A DNA stretch of 61,574 nucleotides from contig JBBTCJ010000027.1 of the NCBI GenBank assembly GCA_038043285.1, positions 1-61,574 of the forward strand, in the 5' to 3' direction. Both the position numbers and the translations under genes were made by a program. The notes beneath the pieces are model-generated. The model made no database searches. It was not told the DNA's origin and saw nothing but the letters and a program-made list of their open reading frames with translations. Of the stretch, positions 53,713 to 61,574 are shown piece after piece. The DNA comes from JBBTCJ01 sp038043285 (GTDB taxonomy: Bacteria > Planctomycetota > Phycisphaerae > UBA1845). The stretch's first letter is position 1, and each line of letters opens with the position of its first letter.

Positions 53713-53857
53713 GGATTTCGGCGGAACCGGGGGTGTTCGGAAGTGCGGGGCGCCAACAAGCGGTCCGGGGTGCACCGCTCCATTCTGTCGCGGTTCGGAT
53801 CGGCGCTTCCCCTCGTTTGAAGTTCCGGGAGCGGAAGATCAACGCCGGAGAGGCGGA
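53713..53857. other. Convergent spacer between the lipid kinase and lptB
   Basis: 145 bp with one dispersed repeat (53775-53800) and no gene. No clear intrinsic terminator. Confidence 0.6.
53775..53800 (+). repeat. Dispersed hairpin-like repeat, copy 4
   Basis: CCGCTCCATTCTGTCGCGG followed by TTCGGAT; nearly identical to copy 2. It lies between two converging genes. Confidence 0.65.
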
Positions 53858-54619
53858 TCAGCGGTCGAACTCGTCGCCCTTGAAGCTGCTGCCGAGGTAG
53901 GCTGAGCGAACGGCCGCATTGCGCACGATGTCGCGTGGCCGCCCCTCGGCCAATTTCTTGCCGTCGTGGACGATGTAGCTGCGATCGGTGACCCGCAGCG
54001 TTTCGCGGACATTGTGGTCGGTCAAGAGGATGGCGATGCCGCGATCGTGGCGCAGGCGGAGGATTTCGTGCTGCAGATCTTCGACGGCCTTGGGGTCCAC
54101 GCCGCTGAAGGGTTCGTCGAGCATGATGAGCTTGGGCTCGGTCACCAGCGCCCGGGCAATCTCCAGTTTACGGCGTTCCCCGCCAGAGAGCGTGCGTGCG
54201 AGCTGAAATCGCTGGGCGGAGAGCCCAAACTGGTCGATGAGTTGCCGAGCCTTCTCGACGCGTTTTCGGCGGTCCAAGTCGCGCATGGTTTCCAGGATGG
54301 CCAGCAGATTGTCCTCCACGGAGAGGCGTTGAAAGACGCTCGGCTCCTGCGAGAGGTAGCCCATGCCCAATTGGGCCCGCTTGTACATAGGCAGGGGGGT
54401 GACGTCCTGTTCATCGAAGAGAACCCGCCCGTGCTCCGGATCGATCATCCCGACGGTCATGCGGAAGGTTGTGGTTTTCCCGGCGCCGTTGCGTCCGAGG
54501 AGGCCGACGATCTCTCCGCGGGCGACGAAGAAACTCAGCCCGTCGACGACCGCGCGGCCGTCGTAGCGCTTGACCAGTTCGCGGACCTCCAGCAGCGGCG
54601 GTTGTTCCTCCTTGATCAT
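53858..54619 (-). CDS. lptB: LPS export ABC transporter ATPase LptB
   Basis: 253 residues. LptB powers lipopolysaccharide transport from the inner membrane with LptF/G. The ABC core has GRNGAGKTTTFRMTVGMI (Walker A), LSGGERRKLEIARALV (signature), LIMLDEPFSGVDP (Walker B) and TDHNVRE (H-loop); the context GYLSQEPSVFQRLSVEDN is specific for LptB against branched-chain amino acid ATPases. This implies a diderm envelope. No Shine-Dalgarno sequence precedes the ATG. CATAGT 8 nt upstream may be a -10 box. lptA/C/F/G are not in the window. Confidence 0.92.
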   Translation of the reverse strand: MIKEEQPPLLEVRELVKRYDGRAVVDGLSFFVARGEIVGLLGRNGAGKTTTFRMTVGMIDPEHGRVLFDEQDVTPLPMYKRAQLGMGYLSQEPSVFQRLSVEDNLLAILETMRDLDRRKRVEKARQLIDQFGLSAQRFQLARTLSGGERRKLEIARALVTEPKLIMLDEPFSGVDPKAVEDLQHEILRLRHDRGIAILLTDHNVRETLRVTDRSYIVHDGKKLAEGRPRDIVRNAAVRSAYLGSSFKGDEFDR

Positions 54620-54798
54620 GGGGTGGAACTATGACCGCGCTGGGACGGTCCGTCCAGTCGTCTTCGAGCGTATCTCTTGGGGATCAAGGGCAATGAGCGG
54701 GCGCGTTTTGATGCGTACAGCGACCGTCAGGTAGCGTGAACTTTCGGGACAACCTACAGCCCGGCTCGGGCCATGACCCAGCGGCCTGATCGGCCAGG

Positions 54799-56532
54799 CT
54801 ATCGAATCCAGCGCATTCGCCCGACGTCCGGGACGATCGGCCAGTGCCAGGCGCCGACGGAAGGAAGCCACGGCAGGCGTTGTCCGCTGGGCCAATAGAC
54901 GAAGAAGGCCTTGCCGATGAGTTGATCTCTGGGGACGGTCCCGAGTTGAAACGCCTCTCGGCGCTCGATGAGGTGTTTTCCGCGGACATCCCACAGGCGC
55001 GAGTCTTTGCTGGCGGCGGTGTTGTCGCCAAGCATGAAGTATTCGCCGTCGCGCAGCAGCATGGGGCTTTGTCGGCTTGCCCATCCCTCGCGCGGGGCCC
55101 AGGACAAGGCGGGCAATACGTTGGCTCGGGTTTCGGTGAAGTAATACTCGTCGCGCTGGACTTGAACGTGAGACAACTCAAACCGCCCCTGCTCGCCGTA
55201 GATGCGCGGAGCCACGGCGACGCTAGGGCGATACATTTTTCGAAGGGCGGATACGTCGGGAGCGTAGTACCCCGGCGAGTTCGGGTCGTCCGAACTCACC
55301 AAAACCTCGCGCCCGGCGACCGATACGGCGAGGCGGTAGTCCACGTTTTCAAAGCTGACTTCGACGGCCTCCCCGACACCAAACGCCGGCAGAGTGACGC
55401 TCAGATTGATCGGTTTCAAGTTGCCGGGCGGAGCGGGGGACTCCAGCAGCGACACCGTTCCGTCCATGCGGACATTGGCCAAGAACGCCCGGCCGAGCTT
55501 TTCCAGTCGGACGCGCAGCAGTCCTTCGGGAGCCTCGGGCTTTACCACGAATGACACCCGCTGATCGCTGACCGGCGGCGCGGTTCGCTCGAAGACGTTG
55601 TAGGCCACGACCGCGTCGAAGTTGGCGTTCTTCAGTTCCAGGTAGTCGGAATAGATGCCGCGGTCCTCAAACCGCAGCCGCCGCCAGGGGGCGCTCCATC
55701 CTGAATTGCCTCCTTCCGCCGGGGCCCAACGGGGCTGGTCGGCATCCAACCGCCGCGGGGGGAAGTCGTGGTTATAGACGTTGAACCACAACATCCGCTG
55801 GGCTTCACTCGACTTTCGGGTAATTCGAAGTTTGGAATCAAGCTCGGCGAGCACGGAGTCGGAGGGCGATGGCAATCGCCCACGACGCGAGCCCTCGATA
55901 AACTCGTGTTTTTCGTGGACCAATCGCTCCAGTTCGGTGAGCGATTCCGGTGATAACTTGCCCGTCGGAACGGTGTAGACATCGCCGTCGACGATCATCA
56001 GGACTTCATTCGGCAGGCCGACCATGCGTTTGATGAAGTTGGTGGCCCCGTCGGAGGGATCTTTGAAAACGGTTACGTCCCATCGCGCGGGATCGAGCCA
56101 TTTTCCGCCGATGTCGAGAGGCCATTTGAGCACCAGAATCCGATCGCCCTTTTCGGCATTGCGTTTGTGATCGCTGAGGGGGAGATCGGTGTTGACGTGT
56201 GCACAGTTGGGGCAGACGGCGGCCTCGGCGGCGCTGACCAGGCGCATCGGCCGCTGGTCGTCCAAGTCGCGCAGCCCGTAGGCGAATTCGGTCCCGCAGT
56301 CCTCACAGACGATCGTTCCGTGGGCGCCATAGAGCGTGGGGGCCATCGACCCCGTGGGGATGACGAACGCTTCGACCACAAAAGCCCGGAAGACGAACGC
56401 AAGAATCAAGGCAATGACGATCGACTCGATGGTCTCCTTGACGCCCTCCGATTCGTGCCGGTGGGGATGGGGATCGGGCGTTCCAAGCTTGTCCGGCGTC
56501 GAATTGGGGAGTTCTGGCGTCATTCTGTTCAC
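54799..56532 (-). CDS. lepB: Signal peptidase I with zinc ribbon and large insert
   Basis: 577 residues; the family core needs about 200-320. After a helix (ESIVIALILAFVFRAFVVEAF) the catalytic Ser is S62 in PTGSMAPTLYG. A Cys4 zinc ribbon follows at once (CEDC at 76-79 and CPNC at 107-110). The base Lys is K168 in NFIKRMVGLPNE. The last conserved box, GDNTAASKDSR, is at 502-512, so about 300 residues of unrelated beta-rich sequence (about 190-490) are inserted between box D and box E. It releases secreted proteins by removing signal peptides at the inner membrane. It is on its own transcript. Confidence 0.9.
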   Translation of the reverse strand: MNRMTPELPNSTPDKLGTPDPHPHRHESEGVKETIESIVIALILAFVFRAFVVEAFVIPTGSMAPTLYGAHGTIVCEDCGTEFAYGLRDLDDQRPMRLVSAAEAAVCPNCAHVNTDLPLSDHKRNAEKGDRILVLKWPLDIGGKWLDPARWDVTVFKDPSDGATNFIKRMVGLPNEVLMIVDGDVYTVPTGKLSPESLTELERLVHEKHEFIEGSRRGRLPSPSDSVLAELDSKLRITRKSSEAQRMLWFNVYNHDFPPRRLDADQPRWAPAEGGNSGWSAPWRRLRFEDRGIYSDYLELKNANFDAVVAYNVFERTAPPVSDQRVSFVVKPEAPEGLLRVRLEKLGRAFLANVRMDGTVSLLESPAPPGNLKPINLSVTLPAFGVGEAVEVSFENVDYRLAVSVAGREVLVSSDDPNSPGYYAPDVSALRKMYRPSVAVAPRIYGEQGRFELSHVQVQRDEYYFTETRANVLPALSWAPREGWASRQSPMLLRDGEYFMLGDNTAASKDSRLWDVRGKHLIERREAFQLGTVPRDQLIGKAFFVYWPSGQRLPWLPSVGAWHWPIVPDVGRMRWIR

Positions 56533-56847
56533 CCGGTCGGGAAGCGGTGTCGGAAGGAAGGGACACCCTAGGCTCTCCGGCAGCAGGATATTCTATGGTT
56601 GGCTTCGGGCCGGAGGAAAGTTTCTTGGCAAAGTCGCGTCGGATCTTGTCCGGCCACGCCGCTCCGGTTTCCGCCGCCGCCGTCCGGAAACCTGAATCCG
56701 GACCGCGAATCGGCCCGCGGCCGCGGTCGGGCCATGTGGATTCTATGGAAATTCTTGGCCTGGGCAAGCGGCAGAGGTTTCTCAATGTCGCAACAGGGTT
56801 ACAAAGCTCCTTGACCGGCGCCGTGACTCGTCCCTAATCTAGCCGAC
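56533..56847. other. Divergent region between lepB and the SDR gene
   Basis: About 315 bp with the SDR promoter at 56811-56840. On the lepB side TAGAAT (minus strand, near 56597) has only a weak -35. No gene. Confidence 0.5.
56811..56840 (+). promoter_or_regulatory. Promoter of the SDR gene, spacing suggests a leaderless mRNA
   Basis: -35 TTGACC (56811-56816), 18-nt spacer, -10 TAATCT (56835-56840). The ATG at 56848 begins 7 nt after the -10, where transcription would start. No Shine-Dalgarno sequence lies between. Confidence 0.55.
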
Positions 56848-57936
56848 ATGGGCGCGGACCCTGCTGCGAAACAGCGAGTAGCTCTGGTTACGGGAGGAAC
56901 GGGTTTGCTTGGCAGCCATATCGCCGAGCGGCTTCGGAGGCGGAACTGGAGCGTCCGGGCAGTTTGCCGCGTCGGCAGCGACGTCACTTTCCTGTCGAGA
57001 ATCGGGGTGCAGCTTGTCAGCGGCGACCTCACGGATCGGTCGGCGTTGGGTCGCGCCTGCGAAGGCGTGGACGCGGTGTTCCACGCGGCGGCGCGCGTCG
57101 GAGATTGGGGGCCTTGGGCTGATTTCGTTCGCGTTTCCATTGACGGAACTCAACACCTCATCGACGCCGCAGCGGACGCCCGCGTCGAGCGGTTTCTGCA
57201 CGTCAGCTCGATCAGCGTTTATGGCCACGTGGACGGCGCCGGCAAGGTTCACGACGAATCCTCGCCGATCGGCGCGAACGTTCACCGTTGGAGTTACTAC
57301 ACGCGAGCGAAAGTCGAGGCCGAGCACCGGGTCGCGACGGCGCACAAGTCCGGAAAAATCCGGGCGACGATCCTTCGCCCGAGTTGGCTATATGGGCCAA
57401 GGGACCGGGCGACGCTGCCGCGGCTGATCGAGTCGATCCGCAGCCGGAAGCTCCGGGTGATCGGTGACGGCACGAACCGGTTGAACGTCGTCCATGCAGC
57501 CAACGTCGCCGAGGCGTCCGTCCTGGCGGTGGAGAGCGATCGGGCAATAGGCGAAGCGTACAATTGCTCACACGATGGCGTGCTTACCCAGCGACGGTAC
57601 TTTGACTTGGTGGCGGACGCGCTCGGAGAACCTCGGGTAACGCGCATGGTTCCTTATCGAGCCGCGTACGGTGCGGCGTTCGGTATGGAGTGCTTGGGGC
57701 ATTTGTTCCGCGCAAGCAAGCCGCCGCTGGTGACGCGTTACGCGGTCTGGCTCATGGGTCGGCGGTGCTTCTTTGAGTGCGACAAGATCAAGGAACACCT
57801 TGGATGGTCGCCGACGATTGGGTACGAACAGGGTGTTCCTGAGGCGGTTCGCGAGTACATTCCGGAATCCCGACTGACCGGGCGTGTGGCTGCACGTCCT
57901 CCGCAGCCGGTTGCGGAGACGACGGCTGCATCGTAG
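56848..57936 (+). CDS. Extended SDR (NAD-dependent epimerase/dehydratase or 3-beta-HSD-like)
   Basis: 362 residues. The Rossmann loop is TGGTGLLGSHIAERL, followed by GDLTDRSAL, HAAARVGDW and the catalytic Y-TRA-K in SYYTRAKVEAE. LRPSWLYGPRD and VHAANVAEASVLA are typical of the extended group. The C-terminal part resembles 3-beta-hydroxysteroid dehydrogenase-like and OleD-like members more than sugar epimerases. It likely oxidises or reduces a hydroxyl with NAD(P). Substrate unknown; it is a single-gene transcript. Confidence 0.85.
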   Translation: MGADPAAKQRVALVTGGTGLLGSHIAERLRRRNWSVRAVCRVGSDVTFLSRIGVQLVSGDLTDRSALGRACEGVDAVFHAAARVGDWGPWADFVRVSIDGTQHLIDAAADARVERFLHVSSISVYGHVDGAGKVHDESSPIGANVHRWSYYTRAKVEAEHRVATAHKSGKIRATILRPSWLYGPRDRATLPRLIESIRSRKLRVIGDGTNRLNVVHAANVAEASVLAVESDRAIGEAYNCSHDGVLTQRRYFDLVADALGEPRVTRMVPYRAAYGAAFGMECLGHLFRASKPPLVTRYAVWLMGRRCFFECDKIKEHLGWSPTIGYEQGVPEAVREYIPESRLTGRVAARPPQPVAETTAAS

Positions 57937-58140
57937 CTCCTGCGCATCATCGCCCCGGTTTGGGGTCCATCCAAACGGTTGTTTACGCGTTCCCCAAGAT
58001 CACCGCGCTGCGCTCGCCGCAGCATCGGCGGACAAGCCGCCAGTTGCGCCCTTCCGCCCGGCACGTCGCCGACAACGCCGCCAAATCTTGAGATCCGTGT
58101 TGGGCCGCGCAGTTCGCGTGTTGATTCCGGCGTTGACTGG

Positions 58141-58186
58141 AAAAGAGGAAAGAAAGCGACCGGAAAGCGGGCCGCTCTCCGGTCGC
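58141..58186 (-). terminator. Intrinsic terminator of the outer-membrane-like gene
   Basis: On the minus strand, a hairpin at 58186-58156 with nine outer base pairs (GCGACCGGA/TCCGGTCGC), one mismatch and an inner stem is followed by a T-rich tract (58155-58141, read as TTTCTTTCCTCTTTT). It lies 34 nt after the stop at 58220. Confidence 0.65.
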
Positions 58187-58219
58187 GTGATGGATCAAGA
58201 ACCGAATCGAACCGGCGGA

Positions 58220-59116
58220 TCAGCCGCCGAAGCTGAGCATGTAACTGACGCGAGCGCCCAGGTCCGCTCCGTGCGAGTCGCCGTCCAGGCCGACTTCCAG
58301 GGCCAATCCAAGCTTCTGGTGCTCGTCGATGTTCCAGTCCAGGCCGAACTCCGCCCTATGATCGTCCCGGGTGTGCTCTTCCTTACCCGCACCGTAGATG
58401 TAGTCGGTGATGAAGAGGAGATCGTCGGTCAACTTGTAGTCGATACCCAGCGCCGTGCCCCAGAGGAAATGGCGAGCCTCGTCGCCGTAGTTGTTTCCGT
58501 TGAGCGATTTCAGATACGGGTTCAGATGGAAGCGCATCGAATTGTCGATGACCGTCCAGGTGGCCAGTCCGCGGAGGATGTAGTCCACGCCGGCGGAGTC
58601 CACGCCGCTGGGAAGGCGGACATAGTTTCGCAGGGCGAAGGCGGGCAGCATGCCGTCCTCGTTCCAAAGCCGCCAATGCCAGCCGAGCGTGAGGTCGCCG
58701 TTGCCGTCGATGCGGCCGTCGCCGATCTGCCAGGGCATTTCGAGAATCAGTTCGTGGTTCTCAACGAGGCCGTACTCGACCTCCAACTCATACTCGTATT
58801 CGTCCTCGGCGTCGTCGGCGGTCTCCCATCCGAAGATGTTCTTGATGATGATCTCGCCCGGCGGTTCCGGATCGGCGCTGCGGAGGTACACGGGACCGCT
58901 GATTTCCCAGGAAGTTTCCTTCTCGGTGACCGTCACCTTCGTGGTTTCTTTCTTGACCGGCTGTTGATTTTGCGCACCGCTGCCCAGCGCGAGCGATCCC
59001 TTCCCGGCTCGATCGGCCCCTTGGGAGGGAACGACCGGTGATTGGGCTGACGCCGCACTGACCGCCGCGAAGAGCGCAGCCGCCCCGGCAATGCCCGCAA
59101 GGTTGCTTCTTGTCAT
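58220..59116 (-). CDS. Outer-membrane beta-barrel-like protein
   Basis: 298 residues. The signal peptide (about 1-25) is AGIAGAAALFAAVSAASAQS. The mature part alternates short hydrophobic and polar strands (for example ALRNYVRLPSGVDSAG, LGIDYKLTDDLLFITDYIYG, EFGLDWNIDEHQKLGLALE) and ends DLGARVSYMLSFGG, which fits an outer-membrane barrel, although the last residue is not aromatic. The start ATG at 59116-59114 has AGGAG 9 nt upstream. Possible role: porin or MetA-pathway-like phenol-degradation barrel; the ligand is unknown. Confidence 0.7.
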   Translation of the reverse strand: MTRSNLAGIAGAAALFAAVSAASAQSPVVPSQGADRAGKGSLALGSGAQNQQPVKKETTKVTVTEKETSWEISGPVYLRSADPEPPGEIIIKNIFGWETADDAEDEYEYELEVEYGLVENHELILEMPWQIGDGRIDGNGDLTLGWHWRLWNEDGMLPAFALRNYVRLPSGVDSAGVDYILRGLATWTVIDNSMRFHLNPYLKSLNGNNYGDEARHFLWGTALGIDYKLTDDLLFITDYIYGAGKEEHTRDDHRAEFGLDWNIDEHQKLGLALEVGLDGDSHGADLGARVSYMLSFGG

Positions 59117-59220
59117 GGACCTGATCTCCTGGTTACCAAGGAAAACTGCCTGAGGCGCCGACAGCGGCCAACCGCGCCAAGCCGCCGAACGAGCGCCGTC
59201 CAAACTGACAACTCGGGTAC

Positions 59221-59248
59221 AGCGTAAGATTTCCAGGGCGGGCGTCAA
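59221..59248 (-). promoter_or_regulatory. Promoter of the outer-membrane-like gene
   Basis: On the minus strand: -35 TTGACG (59248-59243), 16-nt spacer, -10 TACGCT (59226-59221). The predicted leader is about 98 nt. Confidence 0.5.
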
Positions 59249-59462
59249 CACCCGCGGCCATTGCGGCAAGGCCCTTCCGATTTCGGCCTCGCAACGCATT
59301 TTCCAACCTACTACCGTACTGGCGGGCAAGCCGCCGGTGGCACCCGACGCCGCGAGGCTTGGACCCTTGAAAGGCCCTGGCCATCACGGCAGGATCCCCT
59401 TTCGCATGGGTGTAGTCATCGACACTTCCGGCGGCGACAGGTTAGTCGGGTTGCGACGAAGC

Positions 59463-59491
59463 TTGACCGTTTCGGCCTCGACGGATAGGCT
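59463..59491 (+). promoter_or_regulatory. Promoter of tRNA-Ser
   Basis: -35 TTGACC (59463-59468), 17-nt spacer, -10 TAGGCT (59486-59491), about 83 bp before the tRNA. Confidence 0.55.
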
Positions 59492-59573
59492 GCGGTCAGC
59501 ACGAAGCAGCGGTCATCGAGCCGGCAGCGACGCCTTTGGGGGTGAATTCGTCGGCGGATTTCCGGGATTCACC

Positions 59574-59663
59574 GGAGAGGTGGGTGAGTGGCTGAAACCA
59601 ACGGTTTGCTAAACCGTCGTACGGGTTTCACCTGTACCGCGAGTTCGAATCTCGCCCTCTCCG
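59574..59663 (+). tRNA. tRNA-Ser (GCT)
   Basis: 90 nt with the long variable arm of serine tRNAs (GTACGGGTTTCACCTGTAC). The acceptor GGAGAGG/CCTCTCC and anticodon stem ACGGT/ACCGT around TTGCTAA (anticodon GCT) pair, and the T arm is GCGAG-TTCGAAT-CTCGC. Discriminator G; no encoded CCA. Confidence 0.95.
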
Positions 59664-60104
59664 TTCGTAGCACGTTGGCGCACAAGGATTCGCGGTTTTT
59701 CCGGGAGAGCTTCCTGAGTTTCCGGTTGTAGGACAGTTCCCGCGTCAGTACTGCGATGCGTGCGACGCCGGGCGTTGTTGGGCGATGCTGCGCGGCCGGT
59801 ACCCGTCCACGTTGGCAAGGATTCTTCGGGTGTGGACTCATCGGCGGCGTGCTTGCGTGACCCGGCCCGTCTGAGAAGTTGTTTGAGAAGGCCGATCTGT
59901 GCGGCGAGCGTAAGCAAGTGGTTCCCCGAACATTCGGGCGAAGGCGTGAAAAACCGCTCCCTCACGGCCGCGGCTCTGATCAAACAACGGCTTTGCAAAC
60001 ACGTTCTGAGATCAGCCCCACTGCTGGAGGCGGCAAGGTCTGCGTCTCCCGGGAGGAGCTACGTCGTGTAGTGCCTTATCGATCGTGCGCCGTGTCAAGC
60101 GCCA
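59664..60104. other. Intergenic region downstream of tRNA-Ser
   Basis: About 440 bp with one repeat copy (59954-59980). Short frames exist but none has a ribosome-binding site or a recognisable product. No terminator is clear. Confidence 0.55.
59954..59980 (+). repeat. Dispersed hairpin-like repeat, copy 5
   Basis: CCGCTCCCTCACGGCCGCGG followed by CTCTGAT; the CCGC/GCGG ends pair. Confidence 0.65.
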
Positions 60105-61574
60105 TCATGGGCACGACTCCGGGCCGGCATAGGGATAGGCTTTGCCTTTGAGCGCATCCACGCCGTTGGCGATGTCCAGCACGTTGACGTTGGCCAGCGG
60201 ATTCGGCACCGCCGGTTGCAGCTGCACGCGCGGCTTGGGCAAGGTGCCGGTGGCCAGATCCTTGACCTTGTCCACCAGTTTCGACACGTCCAACACGTTG
60301 AGCTGACCCGCGTCCACGTCTCCCCAAAGACCGGTCGTAATGATGAGTTCCTCAGAACTGGAGGCGCAGTCGGCCTCCAGACCCAGGCAGACGAGACCGA
60401 TCTGCGCAACCTCATACCTCGAGCTGGGAATGGCCGACGCCCCGGTCACGTGCAAGAGCGCACCATTCAGTTCCGCCGCCCAATCTCGGTATTCCGGTTG
60501 GCAACCGAGGGTGGCGCATTGGAACGTGGTCCCCAACAAAATGGAATCGGGGCAGTCCAGGACGACGTTGTTGCCGCCGTCCCGAATCGTGTTGACGTAG
60601 CGAACCTGGCCCTCGAACGCCGAGAAGTCCGGCGCGCCGGACGGCGCCGCCGGATGGTGCAGCGAGGTCAGCCGCACGCGAAGCGCCGTCTCCTGGCCGG
60701 CGCCGCTTACGGGCACGGACAGGGACAGGTACCGGTCCTGATCGTGGTACGCCGTACCCGCGGCAACGACACCGGCGGGAACCGCCGTGGATACGCAGCG
60801 ACTTTGCTGTTCCTTGCACACCTCGGTCGTCCCGCAGGGCAATACCGGCGGTCGGCAAAGCCCGCCGCTGGTCGTCACCTGGCCGTTGATGTCCACGCAT
60901 TGCTCCGCGCCGGTACAGAACAGGCCGTCGCTACACTCCGTACTTGTCGTGCACGCGGGCAAGGGAACCAATCCGCCGCAACCGACCACCGTCACGTCGC
61001 CGCCCAGGTCGATCATCGCTGCGTAGTAAACAATGGTCTCCGCAATCGCCAGGTTGGAGCCTGGTCCAAGGATCAGCGTCCCGGCGTACAACGCCTCCAG
61101 GCATGGGCCTGGCTGCGCGGCGGTGTTGGCCTCCTGGTTCTCGATGGTCACGTCCGCGCCGGGCGCGATCTCGAGGGTCGAAATGGAGAAGTTGCCGTCC
61201 GCACCGGTGTTGAAGCCGTCGGCGACCGCCCCCAGGTCCTGCCCGGCGACCTCCAGCGTCGTCGGCTCGGTGCCGGCGACCCGCAGTCCGCCCGACGCCC
61301 CGACCATCGTACGACCCAGAACCAGCCTTCCACTGTACCAATTGAACCGACAGGGATCCTTGCTCTTGTTGCGGAAGGCGCCGGTCACGGTGATCGTCGG
61401 CTCTTCCGTGACCTGCGGGTCCGGCGAACCCACGGTCACGTCGGTCGAGTGGGCCAGGACGATCTGCGTCGCGCTCAGGGTCGCCGACTTCGTGATTTCC
61501 AACTTCGGCAGCGGAGAGACGCCTTGCACGGAGGCCACCGATCCCCCGCATTGGAGCGGAACCGTCGAGCCGTC
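60105..61574 (-). CDS. Secreted protein with dockerin-like C-terminal module, 5' end outside the window
   Basis: At least 489 residues; the minus-strand frame is open to the window edge, so the N terminus is missing. The visible N-terminal part is beta-rich and repetitive (LEVAGQDLGAVADGFNTG, EIAPGADVTIENQEAN), like a parallel-beta passenger domain. A Cys-rich segment follows (STECSDGLFCTGAEQCVD). The last ~200 residues match the C-terminal module of the 1,807-residue protein: MR/LRVxLTSL, DFSAFEGQVRYV, PEYRDWAAELNGALLHVTGA and two NVLDxx-VDxxK segments, ending PYAGPESCP. Secretion and surface display are inferred from this similarity. Confidence 0.82.
   Translation of the reverse strand, partial: DGSTVPLQCGGSVASVQGVSPLPKLEITKSATLSATQIVLAHSTDVTVGSPDPQVTEEPTITVTGAFRNKSKDPCRFNWYSGRLVLGRTMVGASGGLRVAGTEPTTLEVAGQDLGAVADGFNTGADGNFSISTLEIAPGADVTIENQEANTAAQPGPCLEALYAGTLILGPGSNLAIAETIVYYAAMIDLGGDVTVVGCGGLVPLPACTTSTECSDGLFCTGAEQCVDINGQVTTSGGLCRPPVLPCGTTEVCKEQQSRCVSTAVPAGVVAAGTAYHDQDRYLSLSVPVSGAGQETALRVRLTSLHHPAAPSGAPDFSAFEGQVRYVNTIRDGGNNVVLDCPDSILLGTTFQCATLGCQPEYRDWAAELNGALLHVTGASAIPSSRYEVAQIGLVCLGLEADCASSSEELIITTGLWGDVDAGQLNVLDVSKLVDKVKDLATGTLPKPRVQLQPAVPNPLANVNVLDIANGVDALKGKAYPYAGPESCP

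Larger units (their letters stand above)
59117..59573. other. Intergenic region between the barrel gene and tRNA-Ser
   Basis: About 457 bp with two divergent promoters (59221-59248 minus, 59463-59491 plus) and no convincing gene. Confidence 0.6.

Noticed and set aside
57957..57969. CCCCGGTTTGGGG as a terminator after the SDR gene
   Set aside because: Only four pairs and no T-run follow.

Overview
The window is GC-rich bacterial chromosome from a scaffolded assembly: there is one run of exactly 100 Ns at 40357-40456. It most likely comes from a member of the Planctomycetota. That is inference from the giant Cys-rich secreted proteins with degenerate dockerin-like segments, a small secreted protein of a type I associate with this phylum, an EF-Tu with an altered switch I, a signal peptidase I carrying a zinc ribbon and a large insert, and the ANRRNAQRSTGP-type protein. 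No 16S rRNA gene is present, so the rank below phylum is open. There are no CRISPR arrays, insertion sequences, phage genes or rRNA genes.

Layout. (1) 1-1.3 kb: a truncated membrane-anchored protein and an aldo/keto reductase, both on the minus strand. (2) 1.6-20.5 kb: a compressed translation/transcription superoperon in the order strong promoter, tRNA-Thr, tuf, rpmG, tRNA-Trp, secE, nusG, rplK, rplA, rplJ, rplL, rpoB, [GNAT], rpoC, rpsL, [bioY], rpsG, terminator, fusA. Two foreign-looking genes sit where most bacteria have none: an acetyltransferase between rpoB and rpoC, and a BioY-type transporter between rpsL and rpsG. fusA has its own TATAAT box 7 nt before its ATG. (3) 20.5-24.0 kb (minus): pabB-pabC-nif3 with ATGA overlaps, giving p-aminobenzoate synthesis for folate plus a Nif3-family protein. 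(4) 24.2-28.6 kb: SH3-domain secreted protein, a tiny secreted protein and a LonB-like protease. (5) 28.6-34.7 kb: a long leader and a 1,807-residue secreted repeat protein. (6) 34.8-38.9 kb: purU, a polytopic membrane protein and purM. (7) 39-42 kb: tRNA-Phe, an ANRRNAQ-family protein, a repeat-flanked assembly gap and a UDP-sugar pyrophosphorylase. (8) 42.4-53.7 kb: gspE/pilB-like ATPase followed by a tightly packed lipid operon: PlsC, a 1,419-residue reductase-ligase-ACP-acyltransferase, HAD phosphatase, zinc dehydrogenase, LarA-like protein and diacylglycerol-kinase-like protein. (9) 53.8-61.6 kb: lptB, lepB, an extended SDR, an outer-membrane-like protein, tRNA-Ser, and the 3' part of a second secreted protein that shares its C-terminal module with the giant one.

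The best candidate for an undescribed system is the 44.2-53.7 kb lipid operon. Its central enzyme combines acyl activation, carrier loading, reduction to an alcohol and acyl transfer to a glycerolipid in one chain, and its neighbours could supply phosphatase, oxidoreductase and lipid-kinase steps. I read it as a fatty-alcohol or ether-lipid pathway. The other strong observations are candidate leaderless transcripts (fusA, purM, SDR, pabB), a dispersed ~26-bp hairpin-like repeat that also borders the assembly gap, and a dockerin-like domain nested inside a repeat module of the giant secreted protein.
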